64,000 nucleotides of DNA from Dichotomocladium elegans (Eukaryota > Mucoromycota > Mucoromycetes > Mucorales > Lichtheimiaceae), in assembly GCA_025716815.1 (NCBI GenBank), contig JAIXMN010000005.1:620001-684000 (forward strand), given 5' to 3'. Positions 36,877-47,325 of the stretch are shown piece after piece. How positions within the stretch are numbered: the first letter of the stretch is position 1; the number at the start of each line of letters is the position of its first letter. A program made the position numbers and the translations under genes. Below the pieces are notes generated by a model. It saw only the letters and a program-made list of their open reading frames with translations. It was not told the origin of the DNA and searched no databases.

Positions 36877-37834
36877 GGTGAGTCGGGTGCTGGGGTTTGG
36901 AGTTTCTGCTGAACAAGCGGTAAAACAAAAATTGCTGCGCTGTTGCAAAAAAAAAAAAAACGTATTTCTCACCGGAGTGAGAATTTGAACGGTGCATCCC
37001 ACACGTGCAGATCAGTTTGATGCTTTCGTAGGATTTAGACGTATGCACCAAGAGAAGAGAAGGGGTTCGGACTGATAGAAACGGATGGATAAAAAGAGAG
37101 AAAAATATGAGAGAACAGGCTGCGCGTCCTGTAGCATGGTGGTGTGACTTCAAGATAAGGTATCCCTTGCTGTTGTAAGAGTATGACTGCATGCACGCAT
37201 GCAGTTGACCGAGCGAGTAGGTGTTGGTATGCTATGAAACGTTCGTCTAGCTAGCACACAAATGCAGGATGTCGTATTCTCTTTTAACCGTCAGAAGAAC
37301 CGCTCAACCCTACGAGATCTAATAGGTCACTTATACGTTTCGTTTGCGCGTCATAGCAGTGGATCCGCTCAGAGCTTGAGAGTTACACCGTCACCCTCAG
37401 AAAATATTTGTATTTATTAAAAAAAAAGCACTCCTCAGATGCTTCTATAAAGCTTGATGCAGCCACATCGCAGGCTGTTATGCATATCCGTCAGTCACGT
37501 TTTGCCTGGCATCAAGTTTTCTCCCGCCTCTGCGACGAGAGGAAAGAAAGAAAGAAACGCTAATGAGTCACGAAACGGCCTGAAAAAGATTTACCTACAT
37601 TTGGTAGAAGGAGGACTAGGATACGAGTGTTACACAAGAGGAGTGTGGCAATTAAGACAAGTCTAGTTTTAGGCTTACCCTTTCGAAGAATATAAAACAA
37701 AAATCAACGGCCACCCTTCCCTGATCCCCCGTCTTTCTTTCCCCTTTTCCCTCTCTTTCTTATTTCCCTTCCCTCCATACAAGCCTTCATAGGTCCCTTT
37801 TCGCACATACTCATAAACACACGCATACACTGAG
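36877..37834. other. Divergent promoter region
   Basis: Lies between the divergent rhodanese and glycosyltransferase starts. Most of it is AT-rich without motifs. The last 130 bp are a pyrimidine-rich leader (C/T runs at about 37720-37790) ahead of the glycosyltransferase ATG. Confidence 0.5.
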
Positions 37835-39702
37835 ATGAAGTTGCTCACCTACCCATTTGAGCTCGTGGCTCCCATGGTCGCCATTAGCTCCATCTTGTTG
37901 CTACTGCTCGGCCCTCTCATCATGCCTCGATTCTATCTCGGATTTCTCCTTGTTTATTTTACTTGCTTCCTCTATTCGCAGATCAACCTTGTCTTCAAGC
38001 TCTGGATCACGTCCGCGGCCATGATTAAGAGAATCCGCAACTGGAATCTATCGCAGCGTGCTCACACTGATCGGTCCAACACATCTTCCCCTGCCCCTAC
38101 GCCTACTCGAGAGCGCTTCTCAAACATTTCCGATGACGAGCATCTGAACGAGATGGAAGCATCCCTCAGCCATTACGAGGGCTCTGAGCTGATTCACGCT
38201 TTCATCGTTCCCAACTACGCCGAACCCGAGGCTTTGCTGCGTGATACCGTCAAACGCTTGGCAAACCATAGGTAAAGTACTGTTACCCCACTCGCCCATT
38301 GGAGAAATTGACCTGGATGTGTTGTATTAACTGATCGAACTGTAAAAATAGAAATGCCCAGACAAACTATGTCATCATTCTCGCTATGGAAGCTTCCGAA
38401 CAGGGACACAAGGCTAAGGCTGAGAGCTTGGCGGAGTATTTTAGGGACAGCTTTCTCCATTTCATCATCACTGTTCATCCCGCTGATATTCCAGGCGAGT
38501 CGCGCGGCAAGGGATCAAACGTCTCCTACGCTGCTCGGGTTGCATGTTCCGAGATGGTGCGCCGTGGCTTGGATAGAAGAAGAATAATGCTTACCATCTC
38601 TGATTCGGATTCGTCTATTCCAGAACTCTATGTCAGCGAGGTAAAAATCAAAAAAAAAAGCTTAGCATGATCGGAGCCACAAAAGAAAAAAATGCCTCAT
38701 ATTTTTTTTTTGCAATAGCTTGAAAAGGCTTTTCACCAAGCTGATGATCCGCATTTCTTGCTCTACGCGCCACCGATCTTCTTTTCCCGGAACTGCTTCG
38801 ATGTACCTGCCGCTGTTCGAATGACTGACATCACCTGGTCCGCTATGGTGATGGCTAATCTTAGCAATAGCCGCGGCATTGGGTTCCCTTGCTCCACTTA
38901 CAGCGTCAGCCAGGTCCTTGCTGAGCGTGTTGGCTTCTGGGATACCGACGCTGATTCGGTTGGCGAGGATATGCACATGATGCTCAAGTGCTTCTTCAAG
39001 ACCGATGGTATGGCGCGCTGCCAACCCATTTTTGTTCCTATCAATCTGACCAACGTGCAGACAAATGGCTACTTATCCAATATGCATGCACGTTACGTAC
39101 AAGCGAGCAGACACTATAATGGGATAGCCGATGTGTCGTATACTCTCCGCAATGCGTTTGGATTTGGGCGCGAAGTATCTATGGAGAGCGTGATGGCGGT
39201 GAAAAAGACCTCGGCTTATGCATCGCCTACTTTTTGGATTGATAAGCTCATCATCTGTATCAAGGTCTTCGAGGCACACATGATCCCAGTCACATCCGGT
39301 TGGCTCATGTTTGCTGCGGTTCCACTCATGCAGTTTGTCATGTTTCCGCCTCACTCGATGGTTGCCATTATTGATCCCTCCGATAATCCTATCCTCACCT
39401 CGGACTTCTACGCAACTTTGTGGAACATTGTGAAGATCATCACCATCTTCTTGCCATTTCCGCTCTTCGCCACACTTGCCATTTACGAACATCTCCACCG
39501 CGTTGTGGACAGAGAGCTCTATCGCAAGGCAAAATCAGAGTCAAGAACCTGGCGTAACTGTGCGGATTATATCTCCTTGCCCATTGCAGCGTGGATGTTC
39601 ATGACCATCCCTTCAACCATTGCCGCTCTGAAGCGTTTGTACAAAACTAACGACCAGTACATCGTCGCTGAAAAGTTCTTCAAAGAGGAAACCAGCGACT
39701 AA
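37835..39702 (+). CDS. Membrane glycosyltransferase, family 2-like
   Basis: Probable processive or polysaccharide-type GT2 enzyme in the secretory pathway; its product is unknown. Exons 37835-38271, 38352-38640 and 38719-39702 give 569 residues with exact frame closure. Two N-terminal membrane spans (about residues 10-60) precede a disordered linker. The catalytic domain follows with IVPNYAEP, YVIILAMEA, RGKGSNVSYAAR, the DxD-like SDSDSS, FWDTDADSVGEDMHMMLK and a QASRHYNG block in the place of QxxRW. The C-terminus holds several more spans (VPLMQFVMF, IVKIITIFLPFPLFATLAIY, LPIAAWMFMTIPS). The start at 37835 follows a C/T-rich leader. A chitin-synthase identity is unlikely: it is short and lacks QRRRW. 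Confidence 0.8.
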
Positions 39703-40799
39703 AAACATTTACAGACACGGTTCATCTCTCCTCCCACCGTTTCGTTCAACTTGTTTTCTCCTCTTCATCTACGTTCTAATTGCTCACCCTAATACTTGTT
39801 TTTCCTTTTCCGATACTATCCTAATGGCTAATCAATGTAATTTTCTTATCTTCTTTCCCTTTTTGCCTTTCTGATCATCCCTGAGAGAAAAACGGCTTTG
39901 GGGGATCTGTATCTTTCACTTTTACTGCTCATATTTCTTCTACCACTATCTCTTCTATCTAATCTCTAGGGTTATAATCAGTATTTTAGAGCGCCTGTTT
40001 GCTTTTCATTCGTCTCTCCATCTATCAGCTGTTACAGTAATAATCATAATAAAATTCCAACCATCACCTCATTAGCCCAATGCAAGTGTTGTGTGTTTAT
40101 TATCTAGAAAAAGATGACATTGGGGTCAAATAAAGTAGTGTCGCCAAAATGGACTAAACTAGTTTTTGCTGTTCTTGGCGCGACTTTGCCTAAATAGTGT
40201 AGCGAAGCGGGAAGACACAGTTTAGCCCTAAAACTTAAGAAGTAGAATAGGTCATCAATGACGATGCTGCTGTAGTAGCGATTTCAGTGACGTTTAACGC
40301 AGCGAGAGTATATTTTGCGACATATCGCGCGTCCGCTCGGTAGATAGAAATTGAGTTGCCCCATGTGTTGAACCGACGAGTTCTCAAAGGTTACCTGACA
40401 TATCTATATCTATGCCGATCCAAAGAGCAACCACATTTCTAGTCTGTGATTCCTGAATTTGATAAAGAATCGCAGAGGCTTGTTGGGCTGATTCCTCTGA
40501 AGCCGCTGTCAGATCTTTCTGTCAACATAAACAGATAGGACTCATAAAAACTTGTTCATTAACGTCTTACGAAGCAAGCATAAATGACGTGAGAACGGGC
40601 GTTTACGTATGGCACTCCATTCACCTCAATAAATGATGCTGGGAAGGGACACTAGCAGGCAGTTTTTTGATCTAGATTAAGATCGTTTGCCATTAGGAAT
40701 AACGCACTCATCCATAGCTGCCTGCTCGCGATACAGGTTCCAGAATATGAGTTACGTTACAGAATAGAAGGACGCATAAAAGTGTACAAAGTTGCCGTT
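39703..40799. other. 3' flank and intergenic region
   Basis: C/T-rich 3' flank of the glycosyltransferase gene to about 40000, with AATAAA-like sites near 40050, then AT-rich sequence. No gene is seen. Confidence 0.5.
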
Positions 40800-41000
40800 C
40801 TCTTCGTATCGTAACTATCACAACGTCCCTTTCGGGACCATGGCATGCTGCGCTTCATGGAACCCAGGCCCATGAAGGAAACAATCTTTCTTTTAAAGCC
40901 GTGTATACCGTCAGCTTAAAGAATCTGGCCTTGCGTTGATTATTGTAGGCTGTATATTTGCACATGGAACCTGCTTTTTTCATCAGAATATCTCAATAAA
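40800..41000 (-). pseudogene. Tc1/mariner transposase relic 4 (fragment)
   Basis: Recognised at DNA level. The stretch around 40850-40900 (ATGGAACCCAGGC followed by an AAGGAAACAATC-like tract) parallels relic 3 at 29820-29885. The stretch at 40928-40975 (TGCGTTGATTATTGTAGGC, GCACATGGAACCTGC) parallels relic 3 at 30285-30335. The material between them is deleted. Too short for a protein call. Confidence 0.6.
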
Positions 41001-41169
41001 CTCAAAGTTACTCTTTCCATGCTTGATTGCCCGGCTATGTTGCGTGGGAAGAAATAAGACTTCTCGGCAAATGCGGCTTTTGAATTGGGAGGCATGAGAC
41101 TTTTAAGATTTTTGAAAGAGGTGGCCTCTTTTCCCAAGACCATGCATACAACGCTGGACACGTTAGCTC

Positions 41170-41910
41170 GCCCGCAAATTACTTAGCTAGTGCCCTCATG
41201 GGCGGACTAAGACCATCGATCCAACTGATTTCAAACAGCTGACATTTTAATATGATCCTAGTATTGGTTGGTTTGGCTGAACCCGTACAAAGAATCTCAG
41301 GCACCAAAAATCTGATGAAGCATCGATTAGTCGGGCCCATCGTCCATTTCTTGAAGCTGTTATGTAGAACAAGGGTGCTGAGAAATATAGCGTCCAGTCT
41401 ATGCGCAATCTCTGCTACAACATTCGCAAGATGGTTCGCATACTGGCATTGTGGTAAATCCCTCCTTGTCATCCAATAAGAGTCCGTTTATTTCGCTAGC
41501 TAGCCAGCTAAATCTGCTGTTCCGCTTGTTCGCAGTGAGATGGATGGCAATATTGTTAATTCCAAGAGATATATAGCGTCTTTACAAGAGTATGTCAATA
41601 AGCTTGCGTCCTGATCACCAGTTCTGCGCAATTTGCTATATAGTGCCTCATCATCAGGTTCTTGTCTTACAGCTGATCCTAAAGGGGAGATTTTGATATA
41701 ATCCTGACCCCAATACTTGGCTTGTTGACAATGCTCCCGTAGGATATAGCTTGTGTCCTTCTTTTCTCCAGTGAAAGAGCTTTTTTTTTGGTGTGCCTGC
41801 GGTCTGCAACAATTAATCGCATCTGCCTTACGTTTGTGAGTAGTTGGGCTGTTTGGTTTCAGGGTCATCCTCGGTCTGTCTGGAGTGACTGCGTGATGAC
41901 ATTGCACTAC
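41170..41910 (-). pseudogene. Unrecognised decayed coding region
   Basis: Two adjacent minus-strand frames (41907-41500 and 41472-41179) read like consecutive parts of one protein: a Lys/Ser-rich start, CQQAKYWGQDYIKISPL, ELTILPSISLRT, then ANHLANVVAEIAHRLDAIFLS. I do not recognise a family with confidence. The style resembles N-terminal parts of repeated fungal mobile-element proteins, possibly Fanzor-like, but this is a guess. Confidence 0.25.
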
Positions 41911-42841
41911 TCATAAATCATGATTATTGACAAAGGTTAATCTATAGCTATGAACCATGAGAATCGATATTATTTTAACAGCCTTGCCCGTATTATACAA
42001 CGCAAAGTACACATATAGCACTGAGATTCGGTACTGGAGGCCAATGAGAGCTTTATTAAAGTATCACTTTAGATTGAACTCCAAGTTAGACAAGCAACAT
42101 GACAGGACGCGTAATAACTAGACAGAAAAAATGCAATGATCTCGCGGGCGGTATCAGCTCTTTTAATGCGTCCCTACGTTATCAAATTCGATGGCCCAGG
42201 AAAAGGTTTGCGCATGTGCAAATAGAACCGCGTAAAAACAGACACTTGCAAATTCCAGGGTTGCAGCGAGTTTATTTTTCAGACATAGCTTTGCCGTGCG
42301 CACGACTTGGGATAATTCCATGACCTTGTGCCCATGCGCGCCTTTAATGGAGCGAGGATCCTCCTAGGAATCATTGTGAATTAACGTGTACATGCCTTAC
42401 CCTTATGTAGGGTAAAAGAAAAAGACACATCACGTTACTTGGCGACCATTGGGGACCTCCCTTTCCAAGCACAACTGGAGACTGGAAGGAAGAGGGAATA
42501 AAGGGACCGGGTGCAAGAAAAAACATAAGAATTGGCTTCTTTCCCAACTTCCCCAAGTTCCATGCTGGGGAAGTTTGTTTGTGCACGAGCCACGAGAGCA
42601 CCAAACCTCGCTTTCTTCCTTTGGATAATCCGAAAATCCTCCGTAACGACATGAACGGACTTTCCAGTCATTCGAAAACCACCTTCTCTCTCCCTCTCCT
42701 TCCTCCCACTACCCTGTCGTATCTCTCTCTCTCTTTCCCCCCTCTCTCTTTCTCTCACTTTGTCAGTATTGTCTTTGCATACACTTTAGAATCGCGTGCC
42801 TCCTTCTTCCTTTCCTCCCTCCCTGACCTCTTTTTAACAAT
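41911..42841. other. Intergenic and kinase leader
   Basis: AT-rich to about 42400. The last 150 bp before the kinase ATG are strongly C/T-rich (CTCTCT runs at 42680-42770), a typical leader for this genome. No gene is seen. Confidence 0.5.
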
Positions 42842-44963
42842 ATGTCTACCGACGACATTCAACCGACGATACAATCAACAAGCGGTGGTGCTAATGCTAA
42901 CATGAGCGCGGCGGAACAAAATAATCAGCAGCAACAACGAGACAGCAGCAGCAGCAACAATAGCAGCGAGGTAGCGTGTGTGTGTGTGTATGGGATATGG
43001 TCATTGAGCTTATATTGACCTGACTGACTTTTCTTTTACATATTCAGTCCGCTGATGCTGCTCCTGCTGCATCAGATAAAAGCGTACCAAAACCACCACG
43101 TGGGCATCGCCGACAGCAAGCGTCGATTGGTTTGGGTATTATCACCACCAGCCTTGACCTTTCGCAGCACAAGGAAGACTCTGGAGCAGCAGATAGGATG
43201 ATAGCACCATTAGAAAAGCAACACCCACAGGAGTCCAATCAGCATAAGAATGATATCTTTTTCTCTACGACTGGCTTACTCCTTCCTCGTCCTCCACCTC
43301 CTCTTTCGCCTCGTCGTGAACAACAGCATTCACCTACAGTCGTTACATCCTCTCCTTCTCGGCGAACGTTGGCCCTACCACCTTCAGTCCCCTCGCCTGT
43401 TCCTAATGTCTATAGCGAGTCGCGATCATATTCTAACGACGACATCATCCCCCTGCCCAGTCCTGCGCCTGGTAATCCTAGCACTCCCGTTGCAAGTAAC
43501 GTTGCTGCTGTTGTTGCCGCCGCTGCCGTTGCTGTCGCCGCCAGCACCTGCGCTTCTTCATCCTCCTCCTCCTCATCCTCATCATCGGCTATCATGCCTG
43601 CTGCAGCCACAAAGCTGTTTCCGAAACAGCGAATTGTGTCCCCACCGCAGTTATCACCTGTAACACCCGATGAGCAGGTCACGGACAACGAACAAGCATT
43701 ACCACTGCACGAACAAATAATACCCGTAATTGTCACGTCACCTACCTTGTCCCCAGGGAAAAAGAATAAACTTCCGTCACTGGTAGAGGAGCCCCATCTG
43801 GGTGACCTTGAGGATAGGAACAATTCATCTCTGCCGTCTGCAAGGTTCAGTGAGCTTATGATGCGCGAGCACAAGTTCTTGTCACCATCCCCGGTACAAT
43901 ACACTGAAGAAAACATCGTTGGCAAGCAGATTGGTGAGTACAGGATCGGGCGCATGCTCGGTGTTGGTGCGTTCTCGAAGGTATATCTTGCAATAAAACA
44001 CAAGACGCCGTACGCGATCAAAATGATTAGCAAGAAACGGATTGCTGAAGATGCGCGTGTACGATCCAGTTTGGAACGGGAAGTCGGTGTCCTTAAGGTA
44101 CTGTCATCTATAAACATAACAGCAGCCAATTCACCCGCAAACACACACTGCGACATAGTTCATTGATCATCCGTCCATTATAAGTCTTGATGCGACCATG
44201 GAAACAGAAAAACACTTGTGCATTGTGCTCGAATTCGCAGGCGGAGGCGAGCTTTTTGATTTTGTCCAGAAGATGCACGAACAGCTGCATGCCGAATCCA
44301 AGAAGGTTGACGAGGGACTGGTGCGTCGCATATTTTTAGAGCTCGTGCGTGTGGTTCAGTGGCTTCACGAGCACAATGTTGTGCATCGTGATCTAAAACT
44401 AGAAAGTAAGGATGTTTATATAAACAGAACGGGGTGGACGAGGAAAATCTAAGCGGCTGGGTGATTGAAACGGCAACAAACACATGTTACTAGACATCTT
44501 GATTCACATGGATATGGACACTGGAGAACCGCATCTCAAGGTGACGGACTTTGGATTGGCGCGCGTTATTGATCCGGAGGCGCCTACGTTGACAACCCGG
44601 TGTGGCAGCGAAGAATACAGCGCACCAGAGATTGTACAAGGTTTGGGATACGATGGCCGCAAGACAGACACCTGGGCTCTCGGTGTGATACTTTATGCTC
44701 TGCTTGTCGGCTACTTACCATTTATGTATAATCCATCCCGGGGGGAAAAAGTGTCTCACCTCTTTTATCGGATCATCAGCAGCGATTATCGATGGCCGCT
44801 CTCTTGGCAGCAACGCCCTGAACTCGCAGTCTCTCGACAAGCAAGGCATGTCGTCGGTTGCATGTTGCAGCGGAACCCGGACAAGCGCATTGCATTGTCC
44901 GACATTGAAAGACTAGACTGGCTCACCCCTCCTGTTTCTTATCTAATTGAGAAAATAAGCTAA
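42842..44963 (+). CDS. Serine/threonine protein kinase, CAMK-type
   Basis: Four exons (42842-42970, 43048-44097, 44159-44405, 44494-44963) give exactly 631 residues. The first 350 residues are low in complexity (poly-Q/S, Pro-rich, an Ala/Val run and a poly-Ser run). The kinase domain begins at IGEYRIGRMLGVGAFSKVYL. It has the catalytic lysine in YAIKMI, then IDHPSII, HRDLKLEN (HRD Asp), VTDFGLAR (DFG), CGSEEYSAPEIV (activation loop, APE) and DTWALGVILYALLVGYLPF. The C-terminus is short, without a regulatory domain. All catalytic residues are present. The GSEEYSAPE loop and DTWALG suggest the CAMK/CAMKL group; the exact orthologue is unclear. No partner or pathway can be inferred from position. 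Confidence 0.9.
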
Positions 44964-45269
44964 TACTTCATGCGCTTTGTACAATGCATTGGACTATGTC
45001 GCACAGACGTATACTTAACCATGTTTTCTCTTGGGAACGGAAAGCCTAGTGGATTCTATACCAATTTGGGAAGCATGACGTATTGGAACGTTATCATACA
45101 CCCATGTGATACACGTACACACAGCTCGGCTGTGATTTTTTTGTTGGGGGAGGGGGTTGGAGACAGTGAGGAAGCGACTGCCCCGTGGAGAAATATAGAA
45201 TAACTGACCGTTTAATTCCTCTTCTCTTTTCTTCATCAAATCCATTCCCATTTACAGACGAAACGCACA
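44964..45269. other. Short intergenic spacer
   Basis: 306 bp between co-directional genes. It contains a G-run at about 45144-45156 and pyrimidine-rich sequence just before the SYLF start. No gene is seen. Confidence 0.6.
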
Positions 45270-46527
45270 ATGTCAATGTTTGACAAATTGAAAGACCAAG
45301 CTTCGCGTGCTGCTCAGGGTATATAGTTCGGCTTGTTGGCAACGACGTTGATCACACAAGCGTGTTTGCGCATAGCGTGGATAATAATACTCTGTTTTGG
45401 CTTGTCGAAAAACCACAACGTTCCCCCATTCTAGGCGCAGCTGCTTTCGGCCAGCAGGCAACTCGAAGCGTCGGTAATTTTGCCGAGAAACAGCAAGGTA
45501 AAAAAAAAAAAAAAAGACGGGAGAGAGAGAATGCTTGTATAAATATATATATCTTTCCGTTGTCATCGAATCTGAATCTTCCTTTTGCTTAGCCTCAGGC
45601 AGCTTCAATAGCCCTTTGATGGACAATCTTCATGATGAATGCGAAAAGGCTGCACGTATTCTTCGATCGTTTACTGGTAAAGAATAAGATAGAAAATTAG
45701 ATGTATTACAGAGAGAAAGAGAAAAAGGATATACCTCTTTTTCAAGGAAAACTCACGCGATGGGATTGTCCATAATAGCCAAGGACGAAGTTGAGAAAGG
45801 ATTCGATACTGTCATTCCCGTTAAGGTACTCCAGGAAGCCAAGGGATTAGCTATCTTTACGGTCATCAAGGCTGGGTTTCTTTGGAGTGGCCGCGCAGGC
45901 TCAGGCATAGTGATCGCTAGGTAAAATCTACATGGACATAGCTTGGCATTATCTGGTGTATTTCTGTATACTTATGTGCATCTACATATATATATAGGTT
46001 GCCCGATGGAAGTAAGTGGATATTACGGGTTTGCTCCTCTCCCCCCGCCAAAATAAAAAGAAATACTCACCAGTCGTGATATTTGCGTAGACTGGAGCGC
46101 ACCATCTGCCATCGCGACAGGCGGTATAGGCATTGGCGCGCAGATTGGCGCCGATATTACCGATATCGTGCTTATCCTCAACAGTGACGAGGCGGTGCAC
46201 GCGTTCTCCAAGGGTGGTAATGTGACCCTTGGAGGCAATCTCGCAGTGAGTGCAGGCCCCATTGGAGCAGGTGGCGAAGCCTCCATCTCAAGTGATACCG
46301 CGATGGGCAAGAAGCCGCCCATGTTCTCCTACTCAAAATCCAAGGGTCTGTTCGCAGGGATGAGCATCGAAGGCACGGGCCTTATTGAGCTGTCCAAGAC
46401 CAATCATGGGTTCTACGGCCAAGACATTAAGGCTGAGGAAATCCTAAAAGGCAATGTGAGCCCACCCCAGGAAGCCCAGGTGCTCTACGACGCGATCAAG
46501 AAGGCCGAGAGTCGTGACGCTTTCTAG
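45270..46527 (+). CDS. SYLF-domain protein (Ysc84/SH3YL1 type, without SH3)
   Basis: SYLF proteins bind phosphoinositides and actin patches. Six exons: 45270-45318, 45435-45497, 45593-45676, 45779-45920, 45998-46011, 46091-46527. Together they are 789 nt, 262 residues. The domain is complete: DECEKAARILRSFT, VIPVKVLQEAKGLAIFTVIKA, FLWSGRAGSGIVIARLPDG, WSAPSAIATGGIGIGAQIG, FSKGGNVTLGGNLAVSAGPIG and SYSKSKGLFAGMSIEG. It ends in AESRDAF with no SH3 domain, unlike yeast Ysc84. Exon 5 is a 14-nt micro-exon (RLPDG). The junction 45676/45779 was chosen because it alone keeps phase; another AG at 45746 does not. Confidence 0.92.
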
Positions 46528-47325
46528 GTAGATCGGTCAAGAGCACACTGCTTTCTTTCTACGACTTCATCCCCATCACGAATACAAGTTTACTAGTCCC
46601 CGTCCACATTTTGGTAGAAATATATGTATATTTTTAAGTTGGGTGTGTTTTTCCCAAAAATGGATTCATGTCAATTGGGGGGAGGGTGGCGGTGCGGAGG
46701 CTTTGCGTTGGGAGGTGGGAGGTGGGGAATCTCTATTTTTTTTTGTAAGTCAGACATTGCAATGCGCATTAATACTGGCCAGTCCTGGGGTGGGGGGAGA
46801 AACGTATACAGCTCACGGGTCGATGACAGCAATGGTGGTTGTTCGAACAGAGTTGGCATGACAAAAGGGAGATTACCTTAAAAAAAGGCACAGCGTCGCG
46901 CTGCAGGTTGGTTATAGGGGCCTGCAGGCGATGAAACAAGTAAAATGATGCACCCGCTCTGCGGTTTTTGCTCAAGGACATGGATTCACAAGTCGGAATG
47001 GGGCCCAACGAGAGAAAGTAAGCAGAAAGTACTGTTTTAGTTGCCCAGTGCGCGCCTCTCTGAGCTCCAGAAGGAAAGAAGAATACCCCTCCGCTCTAAA
47101 GCGGGTTCTCCTTCGTCAACATTCACCTCCCTCCTCTCTCTCTTTTCTCTCTCTAGCATATGTCTATCTTTCTTTTTTTCCATCTTTTTGGGCGGGCGAA
47201 TCTGCATATTCTCTCTTTCTTTCTCTTTCCATTTTACCTTACCTCCCCCCCCCAACACACAAACACTTCGGTACTCTTTACCCACACCAACGGAACATAC
47301 CTTATACCCTTTGCTTGCGCTGACC
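46528..47325. other. Intergenic and pyrimidine-rich leader
   Basis: G-rich runs at 46670-46800 on the plus strand, then a long C/T-rich leader at 47110-47260 before the nucleotidyltransferase ATG. The frame is open upstream of that ATG but encodes only Ser/Phe/Leu-rich leader translation. Confidence 0.5.

Noticed and set aside
43410..44156. 248-codon minus-strand frame opposite the kinase
   Set aside because: It mirrors the repetitive N-terminal coding region of the kinase; no promoter, splice or family support.
47041..47325. N-terminal extension of the nucleotidyltransferase
   Set aside because: The extra residues are translation of a C/T-rich leader (Ser/Phe/Leu runs); the ATG at 47326 gives the normal disordered start.
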